A stretch of DNA of 64,000 nt from Martinezella rhizogenes (GTDB taxonomy: Bacteria; Pseudomonadota; Alphaproteobacteria; Rhizobiales; Rhizobiaceae). Location: the NCBI RefSeq assembly GCF_007002745.1, contig NZ_SGNY01000001.1, positions 372,001 to 436,000 of the forward strand, read 5' to 3'. Position 1 is the stretch's first letter; the number at the start of each line of letters is the position of its first letter. Positions 9,405-17,431 of this stretch are shown here, piece by piece. Under the pieces are notes generated by a model. It was given only the letters and a program-made list of their open reading frames with translations. It was not told where the DNA came from and searched no databases. The position numbers and the translations under genes were made by a program.

Positions 9405-10325
9405 ATGACAGAACAATCTCTGCTTAAATTCTCCATTGCCGTCACGGTTCTTCTGGCCCTGTTCGGCATCAGTGCGGGTTTGTTCTCCGGCTCCTTCGCC
9501 GTGGTTTTCGATGGTGTTTATGCGCTCACCGATGCCTTCATGACGGTGCTGGCGTTGCTCGTGGCGCGGCTTATCGCAGCCTCGGCCGCGCCCAAGCCGG
9601 GTGGCCGGCTGGTGGAGCGTTTCACCATGGGTTTCTGGCATCTGGAGCCGATGGTGCTCGGCCTTAACGGCACGCTGCTGATGGGCGCGGCGATCTATGC
9701 GCTGATCAATGCCATCGACAGCCTGATGGATGGCGGCCGCTCGATCGAGTTCGACTATGCCATCATCGTCACCTTCTTCAGCTTTGCCGTTTCGCTTGCC
9801 ATGGCATGGTTCGTCAAACGGCAGAACCGCCGGCTGAAATCCGCCTTCGTGGCGCTGGATGCCAAAAGCTGGCTGATGAGCGCGCTCTTGAGCATGGCGC
9901 TGTTCGTCGCCTTCGCCATCGGTTACGGGCTAACTGGAACATCGCAGGCATGGCTCGCGCCCTATGTCGACCCTGCCGTGCTGGCGCTGGTCTGCCTTGT
10001 CATCATCCCCATGCCGCTCGGCAATGTGAAACAGGCGCTCGCCGATATTCTTCTGGTCACGCCGCTGGAATTCAAGCAGCATGTGGACCGGGTGGCGACG
10101 GAGACGGTCGAAAAATTCGGCTTCGCCTCGCATTATTCCTACGTCGCCCGCGTCGGACGCGGCCGACAGATCGAACTTTTCTTCATCGTGCCGAAGAACT
10201 GGCCGGCCCGACGGCTTGAGGAGTGGGATGCCATCCGCGACGAGATCGGCGATGCGCTTGGCGGCGAGGGAGCCGACCGGTGGCTGACGATCGTGTTTAC
10301 GACGGATGAAGAATGGGCGATTTGA
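9405..10325 (+). CDS. Cation diffusion facilitator-like membrane protein
   Basis: A 306-residue inner-membrane protein with about six helices and a soluble C-terminal domain (from ~residue 225), the CDF layout. The transport site is unusual. In helix 2 the usual D-G-x-H-S-x-x-D is D-G-V-Y-A-L-T-D, and in helix 5 the usual HxxxD is replaced by D-A-K-S-W-L-M-S, so canonical zinc ligands are mostly missing. Either the substrate differs or it is not a classic zinc exporter. Start is the Met at 9405 at the beginning of helix 1. The last 22 codons and stop are duplicated at 11671-11745 beyond the HxlR/SDR pair. Confidence 0.85.
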   Translation: MTEQSLLKFSIAVTVLLALFGISAGLFSGSFAVVFDGVYALTDAFMTVLALLVARLIAASAAPKPGGRLVERFTMGFWHLEPMVLGLNGTLLMGAAIYALINAIDSLMDGGRSIEFDYAIIVTFFSFAVSLAMAWFVKRQNRRLKSAFVALDAKSWLMSALLSMALFVAFAIGYGLTGTSQAWLAPYVDPAVLALVCLVIIPMPLGNVKQALADILLVTPLEFKQHVDRVATETVEKFGFASHYSYVARVGRGRQIELFFIVPKNWPARRLEEWDAIRDEIGDALGGEGADRWLTIVFTTDEEWAI

Positions 10326-10330
10326 GCGGG
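10256..10330 (+). repeat. Direct repeat copy A: 3' end of the CDF-like gene
   Basis: 75 bp covering the last 22 codons, the stop and 5 bp of trailer of the CDF-like gene. It matches 11671-11745 at 72 of 75 positions. The three differences are all third-codon and silent. Confidence 0.95.
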
Positions 10331-10410
10331 TGGAGCGTTCCAGGCCACTGAAGATATCGGCCCAACGGTCTTTACACTTTATTTTCAGCGCCTGAATTGC
10401 ATGAGGGAGG

Positions 10411-10794
10411 CTAATCCATCGATCTGTTGGCGGCAGCCAAACGATTGCGCTCGACCTCGGCAATATTTTGCAGAACCCAGCCGGTTAGCCTTGTAAGAGG
10501 TTCCGCCAGAGATTGACCAAGAGCGGTCAAATTATATTCCACCTGCGGGGGAATCGTCGGATAGACTTTTCTGGAAACGAGGCCATCATTCTCAAGAGCG
10601 CGCAGCGTTCTTGTCAGCATTTGCTGGCTAATTCCCCCTATAAGTCTGCGCAACTCATTGAACCTCCTTGGGCCATCAAGCAGCATCGTAATCGTCATTA
10701 TAGTCCATTTGTCACCGATGCGGCCAAGCATCTGGCTAATGGGACGGCAATCCGCACTCGTTCCGGGTTGTGATGGCGGGGTAGGTAGATTCAT
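10411..10794 (-). CDS. HxlR-family transcriptional regulator
   Basis: A 127-residue winged-helix DNA-binding protein of the HxlR (MarR-like) family. Visible are the 'GRIGDKWTIMTITMLLDGPRRF' type opening helix (here residues ~22-43), 'FNELRRLIGGISQQMLTRTL' as the recognition region and a beta wing ending in 'VEYNLTALG'. It faces the SDR gene at 10885 across about 90 bp, the usual arrangement in which HxlR regulators control a neighbouring oxidoreductase. I prefer the start at 10794; an upstream ATG at 10848 would run the gene through the probable operator. Base composition of this pair looks lower in GC than its neighbours. Confidence 0.88.
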   Translation of the reverse strand: MNLPTPPSQPGTSADCRPISQMLGRIGDKWTIMTITMLLDGPRRFNELRRLIGGISQQMLTRTLRALENDGLVSRKVYPTIPPQVEYNLTALGQSLAEPLTRLTGWVLQNIAEVERNRLAAANRSMD

Positions 10795-10839
10795 GTGACC
10801 AGGCCCTAAAATTATGCGTTCTTGTGTTGTTCCCAGTCT

Positions 10840-10868
10840 AACATACATAGCTAGTCACGAAAACATAC
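10840..10868. promoter_or_regulatory. Direct repeat AACATAC x2, probable HxlR operator
   Basis: AACATAC occurs at 10840-10846 and 10862-10868, a 22-bp period or two helical turns, in the divergent gap between the HxlR and SDR genes. HxlR-type regulators are known to bind direct repeats. The assignment is inference. Confidence 0.45.
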
Positions 10869-10884
10869 TGCCATAGGAGATGTT

Positions 10885-11613
10885 ATGACTGACCGGAAAA
10901 CGATTGCAATTTTTGGATATGGAACCGGGCTCGGCGCGTCCGTCGCGAGACGTTACGGTAGGGCTGGATTCAAGGTCGCCCTTGTTGCTCGCAATGCTCA
11001 ATCCCTCAGCGAGAGGGTAGACGAACTGCTGGCGCAAGGGGTGGATGCCAGGGCCTTTCCTGCCGACCTCAACGAGATTGAAGCAATCCCGGCTCTGGTC
11101 CGTGATATCGAAGAGAAGGCCGGCCCCATTCATACCGCGATTTTTGCGCCTGTCGGCAATTTCCGGATGCTTCCAGCGGTCGATCTGACATCAGCTTCGC
11201 TGAGAGAACTCACCAATATCCTGACATTCGCACCGGTTGAGGTTGTTCGGGCAGTATTGCCTGGGATGCTCGCTCGCGGCGATGGCGCGATCGTCATTGC
11301 GGATGGTCTTTCGGCCGTAACACCAATGCCGGGGCTAAGCGGCCCGGGCCCCGCTTTTGCTGCCACACGCAATTACATTCTTGGCCTTCACGATGAGATC
11401 AGGGATCGCGGAGTGTTCGCCGGAATGCTTCACATCGGAGCGATGATTGACAACTCCACGGGACTTCGTGCGGCAGTCGCCAACGGCCTGCCTGTCGGTG
11501 ACGGGCGTTTTCCAACGATCGATCCTGACACACTTGCCCAGGAGATCTGGTCGCTCACAACCGAGCGGACCCATGCCGAAGCGATCCTGCCTGCGCAACA
11601 TCACCAGCATTGA
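10885..11613 (+). CDS. SDR-family protein, atypical active site
   Basis: A 242-residue Rossmann-fold protein. The loop GYGTGLGASVARR (11-23) fits an SDR nucleotide-binding motif and a DLNEIE segment fits the cofactor adenine pocket. The catalytic region reads GPGPAFAATRNYILGL with no clear YxxxK, so it is probably a member of the Tyr-less SDR subgroup often found beside HxlR regulators. The start is supported by TAGGAG 6 nt before the ATG. It lies inside a segment bracketed by the duplicated end of the CDF-like gene, so it was probably acquired together with the HxlR gene. Confidence 0.82.
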   Translation: MTDRKTIAIFGYGTGLGASVARRYGRAGFKVALVARNAQSLSERVDELLAQGVDARAFPADLNEIEAIPALVRDIEEKAGPIHTAIFAPVGNFRMLPAVDLTSASLRELTNILTFAPVEVVRAVLPGMLARGDGAIVIADGLSAVTPMPGLSGPGPAFAATRNYILGLHDEIRDRGVFAGMLHIGAMIDNSTGLRAAVANGLPVGDGRFPTIDPDTLAQEIWSLTTERTHAEAILPAQHHQH

Positions 11614-11924
11614 AGTGATTTGACTATTGATCGTGGGCAGCGACGATGCTGCTGCCTGCGATCAAGACGAGCTTGGTGGCGAGGGAGCCGACCGGTGGCT
11701 GACGATTGTGTTTACGACGGATGAAGAATGGGCGATCTGAGCGGGACGCCCGAGACTGGCCGCACGCAGTGCTTGAAAATAAGGATATCGGCGCCCGAAA
11801 ATCGGCGGTCGCAACGCAGGGCCGGTGTTAGCAGTTTTCCGGATTGTTGCAGCGGCTTCGGCCGCCTGTAACGACTGATTGGATGAGCAAAAGCTCGGCA
11901 ATATCGATCACAGGAGAGACCGCG
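11614..11924. other. Intergenic scar region after the SDR gene
   Basis: About 310 bp. It contains the second copy of the CDF gene end (11671-11745), which has no start and no upstream coding sequence. The remaining sequence holds no gene I can support; the PEP-mutase-like gene's ribosome-binding site AGGAGA lies near its end. Confidence 0.7.
11671..11745 (+). pseudogene. Direct repeat copy B: orphan 3' end of CDF-like gene
   Basis: Encodes L-G-G-E-G-A-D-R-W-L-T-I-V-F-T-T-D-E-E-W-A-I and stop, identical in protein to the last 22 residues of the intact gene at 9405-10325, with three silent differences. Homology begins abruptly at GCTTGG and stops 5 bp past the stop codon. It marks the far boundary of the inserted HxlR/SDR cassette. 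Confidence 0.92.
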
Positions 11925-12689
11925 ATGAACAGTCAAATCGAACGTGCGGAAATATTCCGCAGCTTGCACATTCCGGGTGATCCCATCGTCCTCTACAACA
12001 TCTGGGATGCGGGAAGTGCGGTGGCCGTTGCGCGTGGCGGGGCGAAGGCGATAGCCACCGGAAGCTGGTCTGTCGCCGCGGCACAGGGTTATTCGGATGG
12101 TGAGGAAATGCCGCTGGATGACGCATTGTCAGTCGTCGCGCGCATAACGAAATGTGTCGATCTGCCTCTCACCGTGGATTTTGAAGGCGGTTATGCAGAT
12201 GATCCCGCCGCCGTCAGGCAGAATGTTGGTCGCCTGTTTGCCCTCGGCGTCATCGGATTGAACTTCGAGGATCAGGTGGTGCACGGCAAGGGTCTGCATG
12301 ACATCGGTCACCAGTCGGATCGGCTTCGGGCCGTCCGCAGCGCAGCAAGTGATGCCGGTATCCCGGTTTTCATCAATGCGCGAACCGATGTGTTTCTGAA
12401 GGCGGCGGAAGGGGTGGATCACGCAACCCTGCTGGACGACGTATTCGCCCGCGAGGCCGCCTATGCTGCGGCAGGCGCGGATGGCTTCTTCGTGCCCGGG
12501 CTGAAGGATAAAAAGCTGATCGAAAAAATATGCCGGCAGACGACGCTGCCGGTCAACGTCATGACATCGGGAGACACGGAAGAGGTTCGCGCGCTGGCAG
12601 AGATCGGCGTCGCCCGGATCAGTTTCGGACCCGCACCCTACGCAAGGGTCAGCCGTGACCTGGAAAGCAGCGCGCGTATTTTTGTCTGA
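11925..12689 (+). CDS. Isocitrate lyase/PEP mutase family protein
   Basis: A 254-residue TIM-barrel enzyme of the ICL/PEP-mutase superfamily, a group that cleaves or rearranges C-C or C-P bonds of oxo-acids (methylisocitrate lyase, carboxyvinyl-carboxyphosphonate mutase and similar). Visible family features are the start 'VLYNIWDAGSA', the metal-binding VDFEGGY strand (~85-91), NFEDQ (~118-122) and NARTDVF (~155-161). It lacks the KKCGH signature of isocitrate lyase, so it belongs to the shorter, mostly uncharacterised branch. Start supported by AGGAGA 7 nt upstream of the ATG. Substrate unknown. Confidence 0.88.
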   Translation: MNSQIERAEIFRSLHIPGDPIVLYNIWDAGSAVAVARGGAKAIATGSWSVAAAQGYSDGEEMPLDDALSVVARITKCVDLPLTVDFEGGYADDPAAVRQNVGRLFALGVIGLNFEDQVVHGKGLHDIGHQSDRLRAVRSAASDAGIPVFINARTDVFLKAAEGVDHATLLDDVFAREAAYAAAGADGFFVPGLKDKKLIEKICRQTTLPVNVMTSGDTEEVRALAEIGVARISFGPAPYARVSRDLESSARIFV

Positions 12690-12961
12690 AAAGAGGCGCG
12701 CGCTTCACTCAAAAATCCGGCTGTCAATCGGTATCGAACATCCGGGCGATCTTGTCGCCGACCTTGCCCTTTTGCTGGACAAGTGCTGACGGCTTCGGAG
12801 AGGAACAGTCCGGCAAGGCGAAAATGGCCACGGTAACAACCATACTGTGGCCGGCCGGACTACATTTGCGCGATCCCGGCAGGGGCGTAACTCGCCCTGA
12901 GCCGTCTTGCATCTGTCCGCTCGAAACCTACATGGGCGGGGTTATTGGCAAATGGGTATTC

Positions 12962-13537
12962 ATGGACAAGTCAAGTTTTTCGTCGCTACAGACGCCACGT
13001 CTGATCCTCCGCACGTTCCGGGATGAGGATTTCCCGTCTTATGCCGACTATCACGGTCGCAGCGACGTCTACAGATTTCTATACGCCTCACCGCCCCGGA
13101 AGACGGCGCTCGCGGCTCAGTTCGCCGAGATAGTGACGGGTTCATTCAAAGAGGATGGCGATACGCTGCGGCTTGCGGTAATCCGGCGCGATGATGACGC
13201 GCTGATTGGCGAGGTGCTTCTGAAAATCGCCAGCCGGGAAGCACTGCAGGCTGAAGTCGGTTATATCTTCAATCCGTCCTTCTCTGGAAAGGGTTACGCC
13301 ACCGAGGCCGTGCGGGCGATGATCGGGCTGGGTTTCGACGTATTTGGATTTCACCGGATTTTTGCCCGGCTGGACACCCTGAACCGCGGCTCGATCGGGA
13401 TCGTCGAACGTCTCAAAATGCGCCGGGAAGCACATCTCATTCAGAATGACCGCTTCAATGGCACGTGGGGTGACGAGTTCATCTATGCCGTTTTGAATGA
13501 CGAGTGGAAAACCCTGTCGCAGGCCTCGCCAGAATAA
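12962..13537 (+). CDS. GNAT-family N-acetyltransferase (RimJ-like)
   Basis: A 191-residue acetyltransferase with the RimJ/RimL pattern: opening LQTPRLILRTFRDEDF (residues 9-24), a central beta sheet and the acetyl-CoA loop region 'GYIFNPSFSGKGYATEAV' near residues 99-116. Members acetylate ribosomal proteins, other N-termini or small molecules; the substrate here is unknown. Upstream in-frame Mets exist at 12932 and earlier, but the family normally begins close to the TPRLILR segment. The 270 bp before it contain no gene I can support. Confidence 0.88.
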   Translation: MDKSSFSSLQTPRLILRTFRDEDFPSYADYHGRSDVYRFLYASPPRKTALAAQFAEIVTGSFKEDGDTLRLAVIRRDDDALIGEVLLKIASREALQAEVGYIFNPSFSGKGYATEAVRAMIGLGFDVFGFHRIFARLDTLNRGSIGIVERLKMRREAHLIQNDRFNGTWGDEFIYAVLNDEWKTLSQASPE

Positions 13538-13573
13538 CGCCCTGGATGGAGGGTTGGTATCAGCTATCGACCC

Positions 13574-14185
13574 CTAACGGTCAAACGCCGAGGGCTGAAG
13601 TTTCCCGGACCGCAGAAGATGCTGAAGCGTGTAGGCAACCGACAGGGCATCATCCAGCGCATCGTGTCCTTTGAGAACGGGGTGATCGACACAAAAATAA
13701 TCCGCTAGTTTGTTGCTTGGTGTTCGGGCAAGGTCTTCAAGGGGCATTCCGGCGGCAAGCAGCAGCTTGACGGCGTTATCGAACCGGGATGCAGGAATTG
13801 GCGGGCTTATACCGGCAATATAGCAACTGATCGCCATCATATTCAGTTCGTCTTTCCCCCAGGACCACAATTTCGCTCCTTGTGAGAACATCTCCACATC
13901 CGCCAGCGCCTTATGAAGGCTTGTGCCCTTCTCATCGATCTGTTCTTCGGTAATTCCGGTGAGGTTTGTAAAATATGCATCGAGCGCATATCTGTCGCCA
14001 TACCGGTCAACAGGCGTGACATAGGATTTGAAGGTCTCCAGAACAGGGAAATCGGCTTCAAGGCCGATCCTCACGGCGCCGATCTGGGCGATGACGGGAT
14101 CAGGATCGATTGCCGCACACCAGAACCGGCCTTGCGACCCCTGAATGCAGAGAAATTCACAGTCGAAGACGATAGCTGTTTTCAT
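13574..14185 (-). CDS. DEDDh-family 3'-5' exonuclease
   Basis: A 203-residue RNase T/DnaQ-fold protein. Catalytic acidic residues are visible: D8 and E10 in VFDCEF, a further Asp in the middle third and the HDALDDAL box near the C-terminus (~180-187) with the catalytic His. The pattern resembles small stand-alone exonucleases such as the ERI1/KapD type rather than the polymerase III epsilon subunit, which has a C-terminal clamp-binding tail not seen here. Substrate (DNA or RNA) cannot be decided. It is transcribed alone, convergent with the acetyltransferase. Confidence 0.85.
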   Translation of the reverse strand: MKTAIVFDCEFLCIQGSQGRFWCAAIDPDPVIAQIGAVRIGLEADFPVLETFKSYVTPVDRYGDRYALDAYFTNLTGITEEQIDEKGTSLHKALADVEMFSQGAKLWSWGKDELNMMAISCYIAGISPPIPASRFDNAVKLLLAAGMPLEDLARTPSNKLADYFCVDHPVLKGHDALDDALSVAYTLQHLLRSGKLQPSAFDR

Positions 14186-14571
14186 GTGTCTTGCCTGCCG
14201 ATCGGATCGCTCGTCTTTGCCACACTAGTCCCGATCACCAGAATGGCAATGGTGGCTGCCAGCGCCTTGCCGGGGAGTAACTGGCGCTCGCCAAACGGTA
14301 AGGGCTCTTGACGCCTAAACATGTCACCCTTATTCTTATATTACGTGAACGTAAAGGTAGTAAAATAGTCATCAGGTTGTCTGACAATTAAGTGGCATGC
14401 GACATGTTTTGCCGCTATAGAAGCTCGACAAAGGCGTCTTGCTTTGCGAAGACAGGGGAGGCGAACTCCTTGTTGCGCACGGGCTTTTTACCTCGCACTG
14501 GCAATGCCCTGCCGATGGTGGAACGCGGATATAATAACAGCCGGATGGGACCGGCGATCTGAGAGGATGAG
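14186..14571. other. Intergenic region upstream of ETF-QO
   Basis: About 386 bp between divergent genes. It contains the TTACGT-GA-ACGTAA palindrome and, further down, the likely ribosome-binding site GAGAGGATGAG in front of the ETF-QO start. No other gene is supportable. Confidence 0.5.
14341..14354. promoter_or_regulatory. Palindrome TTACGT-GA-ACGTAA, candidate LiuR-type operator
   Basis: Perfect 6-bp arms, 218 bp before the ETF-ubiquinone oxidoreductase start. The form resembles the TTACGT-N2-ACGTAA sites of MerR-family LiuR, which controls branched-chain amino acid catabolism in proteobacteria, and ETF-QO is a plausible member of such a regulon. A closely related site is at 30531. The regulator is inferred only. 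Confidence 0.45.
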
Positions 14572-16236
14572 ATGACGGAAGCGATGGAACTGCCCGAACG
14601 CGAAGCGATGGAATTCGACGTTGTGATCGTCGGTGCGGGTCCGGCCGGTCTTGCCGCCGCGATCCGGCTGAAGCAGGTGGAGCCTGAGCTTTCGGTTGTC
14701 GTTCTCGAAAAGGGTGCTGAAGTCGGCGCCCATATCCTCTCCGGCGCGGTGGTCGATCCGATCGGCATCGACCGGCTTTTGCCCGGCTGGCGTCAGGAGG
14801 AGGGGCATCCCTTCAAGACCGAGGTCAAGGACGACCAGTTCATGTTTTTAGGCCCGGCCGGTTCCATCCGACTGCCGAATTTCATGATGCCGCCCTTGAT
14901 GAACAATCACGGCAATTACATCGTCTCGCTCGGCCTCGTCTGTCGATGGCTGGCGGAAAAGGCGGAAGGGCTCGGCGTCGAGATCTATCCGGGCTTTGCC
15001 GCCACCGAAGTGCTTTATAATGACGAAGGCGCTGTCATCGGTGTCGCCACCGGTGATATGGGCATCGAGAAGAACGGCGAGCCTGGCCCCGCCTTCACCC
15101 GCGGCATGGAACTGCACGGCAAATACGTGCTGATCGGCGAGGGTGTGCGTGGTTCGCTCGCCAAGCAGCTGATTTCCAGGTTTGATCTGTCGAGGGATCG
15201 CGAGCCGCAGAAGTTCGGCATCGGCATCAAGGAGCTCTGGCAGGTCAAGCCGGAGCACCACAAACAGGGCCTGGTGCAGCATTCCTTCGGCTGGCCGCTG
15301 GGTTTCAAGACCGGTGGCGGTTCGTTCCTCTATCATCTCGAGGATAATCTCGTTGCCGTCGGCTTCGTGGTGCATCTCAATTACAAGAACCCCTATCTTT
15401 ATCCCTTCGAGGAATTCCAGCGCTTCAAGACGCATCCGGCCATTCGCGATACGTTCGAGGGCGGCAAGCGCATTTCCTATGGCGCGCGCGCCATCACCGA
15501 AGGCGGGTACCAGTCGGTGCCGAAGCTCACTTTCCCGGGCGGCGCGCTGATCGGCTGTTCGGCCGGTCTCGTCAACGTGCCGCGCATCAAGGGCAGCCAC
15601 AATGCCGTGCTGTCGGGCATGCTGGCGGCGGACAAGATCGCCGCGGCGATTGCGGCCGGCCGTGCCCATGACGAGGTGGCGGAAATCGAGGCCGAATGGC
15701 GCGAAGGCGATATCGGCAAGGATCTGAAGCGGGTGCGCAACGTCAAGCCGCTCTGGTCGAAATTCGGCACGCTGGTTGGCGTCGGCCTCGGCGGTCTGGA
15801 CATGTGGACGAACCAGCTGTTCGGTTTCTCGCTCTTCGGCACGCTGAAGCATGGCAAGACGGATGCGCAAAGCCTCGAGCCGGCTTCGAAGCACAAGCCG
15901 ATCGCGTATCCAAGGCCCGATGGCGTTCTGACCTTTGACCGCCTGTCCTCGGTGTTCCTGTCCTCCACCAACCATGAGGAAGACCAGCCGGTGCATCTTC
16001 AGGTGAAGGACATGGAGCTGCAGAAGCGCTCCGAACATGACGTCTATGCCGGTCCTTCGACGCGTTATTGTCCGGCCGGTGTCTACGAGTGGGTGGAGAA
16101 GGATGGCAGGCAAGTCTACGTCATCAACGCCCAGAACTGCGTGCACTGCAAGACCTGCGACATCAAGGATCCCAACCAGAACATCAACTGGGTGCCGCCG
16201 CAGGGCGGTGAGGGGCCGGTTTACGCCAATATGTGA
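14572..16236 (+). CDS. Electron transfer flavoprotein-ubiquinone oxidoreductase
   Basis: Passes electrons from ETF, reduced by acyl-CoA and amine dehydrogenases, to ubiquinone at the inner membrane. Its 554 residues match the family length. The FAD loop GAGPAG is at 21-26. The 4Fe-4S cluster ligands are at the C-terminus: Cys500 in RYCPAG and Cys523, Cys526 and Cys529 in NCVHCKTCDI, which is the diagnostic arrangement. A monotopic membrane-associating region lies in the middle. The start follows GAGAGGATGAG. It is monocistronic with a repeat element after its stop; a possible catabolic operator lies upstream. Confidence 0.97.
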   Translation: MTEAMELPEREAMEFDVVIVGAGPAGLAAAIRLKQVEPELSVVVLEKGAEVGAHILSGAVVDPIGIDRLLPGWRQEEGHPFKTEVKDDQFMFLGPAGSIRLPNFMMPPLMNNHGNYIVSLGLVCRWLAEKAEGLGVEIYPGFAATEVLYNDEGAVIGVATGDMGIEKNGEPGPAFTRGMELHGKYVLIGEGVRGSLAKQLISRFDLSRDREPQKFGIGIKELWQVKPEHHKQGLVQHSFGWPLGFKTGGGSFLYHLEDNLVAVGFVVHLNYKNPYLYPFEEFQRFKTHPAIRDTFEGGKRISYGARAITEGGYQSVPKLTFPGGALIGCSAGLVNVPRIKGSHNAVLSGMLAADKIAAAIAAGRAHDEVAEIEAEWREGDIGKDLKRVRNVKPLWSKFGTLVGVGLGGLDMWTNQLFGFSLFGTLKHGKTDAQSLEPASKHKPIAYPRPDGVLTFDRLSSVFLSSTNHEEDQPVHLQVKDMELQKRSEHDVYAGPSTRYCPAGVYEWVEKDGRQVYVINAQNCVHCKTCDIKDPNQNINWVPPQGGEGPVYANM

Positions 16237-16600
16237 TGGTGGCTAAAAGGGGTGAACTCCCCTCCGTCGTTGTATTCGGGCCTATCCCGTTTCCGTCATT
16301 CCGGCCTTGAGCCGGAATCCAGCCGGCGCGCGTCTGCGCGGCGAGAAGGCCTTTTCACGGCGCAGACGCGCCGTGGCTGGATGCCGGCTCAAGGCCGGCA
16401 TGACAAAGGCGAAAGCGTTCTTTGCCCCCTGCCTATTTGTGGATTGCTCTTCGATTTCTTACATATAGGATGTTGGGGTGTCCTGCCGTCAACTGGCCCG
16501 TGGAATGCGGGATGGAAATGCGGTAACGCCTTGAATGTGCATATGGTCCCCAGGGGCGGCTCACGTTTGCGCCGTCACTCCGGTGGCAGGGAGTAAGAGA
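16237..16600. other. Intergenic region with a RIME-like repeat
   Basis: About 364 bp. The first half holds the 112-bp inverted-repeat element at 16293-16404; the second half should hold the promoter of the pentapeptide-repeat gene. No gene is seen. Confidence 0.6.
16293..16404. repeat. RIME-like inverted-repeat element, copy 1
   Basis: The outer arms CGTCATTCCGGCCTTGAGCC and GGCTCAAGGCCGGCATGAC surround an inner arm pair (CTGCGCGG... region). The same layout recurs at 26704, 44557, 50720, 54638 and, with altered arms, 59176. All copies sit between genes. Confidence 0.92.
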
Positions 16601-17341
16601 ATGCCCGGCTTTCAGAAGCTGAATATCGTGCGGAAGACAAGGTTTGGTGCCGCTTTGGCGGCGGGCGTGGTTATTGCCGTTTCGCTGAGCGGCGGTCCGC
16701 TGGTGGCTGCCAGCTGCCGCGCCGATGCCATGGCCGGCATCGACTGGCGCGAATGCAACAAGCGTCTCCTGATGCTGGGTGGCAGCAATCTCGATTCGGC
16801 GATGCTTTACGGAGCGGACTTTACCTATACCGACCTGCGCGGCTCGTCGATGAAGGGCGCGAATCTCGAAAAGGCGAAACTCATCCGCACGGCGCTGGGG
16901 GAGGCGAACCTGCAGGGCGCCAATCTGACCAAGGTGGAAGCTTATCGCAGCGACTTCAGCGCCGCCGACGCCACCAACGCGAAATTTATCAACGCCGAAA
17001 TGCAGCGCACCAAGTTCGAAAAAACCAAGCTCGACGGTACGGATTTCACCAAGGCCGAACTCGGCCGCGCCGATTTCGAGGGCGCGACGCTGAACGGCTC
17101 GAAATTTTCCCTGACCAACCTGTCGCGCGCCCGCTTCGGCGGCGCAACACTCGGCGGGCCGGTGGATTTCACCAGTGCCTTCCTGCTCCTGACGCGCATC
17201 GAGGGGGTGGATCTTTCCACCGCGACAGGGCTGGAGCAAAGACAGGTCGATATTGCCTGCGGCGATGCCAAGACAAAATTGCCGAGCGGCCTGACCACGC
17301 CCGCATCATGGCCGTGCCCTGAAGATCCGGACGACGACTGA
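16601..17341 (+). CDS. Secreted pentapeptide-repeat protein
   Basis: A 246-residue protein with a basic N-terminus and hydrophobic segment (about 12-36) ending near VAAS, a likely Sec signal peptide. Residues ~60-190 are A(D/N)LxX-type pentapeptide repeats (for example GANLEKAKL, GADFTYTDL), which fold as a right-handed beta-helix. Two Cys near the mature N-terminus and two near the C-terminus could form disulfides in the periplasm. Function is unknown; the gyrase-mimic role of Qnr/MfpA proteins is unlikely for an exported protein. Start chosen at 16601 where GGGAG precedes the ATG. Confidence 0.85.
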   Translation: MPGFQKLNIVRKTRFGAALAAGVVIAVSLSGGPLVAASCRADAMAGIDWRECNKRLLMLGGSNLDSAMLYGADFTYTDLRGSSMKGANLEKAKLIRTALGEANLQGANLTKVEAYRSDFSAADATNAKFINAEMQRTKFEKTKLDGTDFTKAELGRADFEGATLNGSKFSLTNLSRARFGGATLGGPVDFTSAFLLLTRIEGVDLSTATGLEQRQVDIACGDAKTKLPSGLTTPASWPCPEDPDDD

Positions 17342-17431
17342 CAAGACAAAATCCACGCGAGTTTTTTGCGCGTGGCAGCGGCACAGGGCGGAATTGGCGC
17401 GCCCGCACAGGCGGACGCGCCGTCGCGTCGG

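Noticed and set aside
12724..12912. 62-codon minus-strand frame between PEP-mutase and GNAT genes
   Set aside because: No ribosome-binding site, no recognisable family and it overlaps the upstream region of the GNAT gene.
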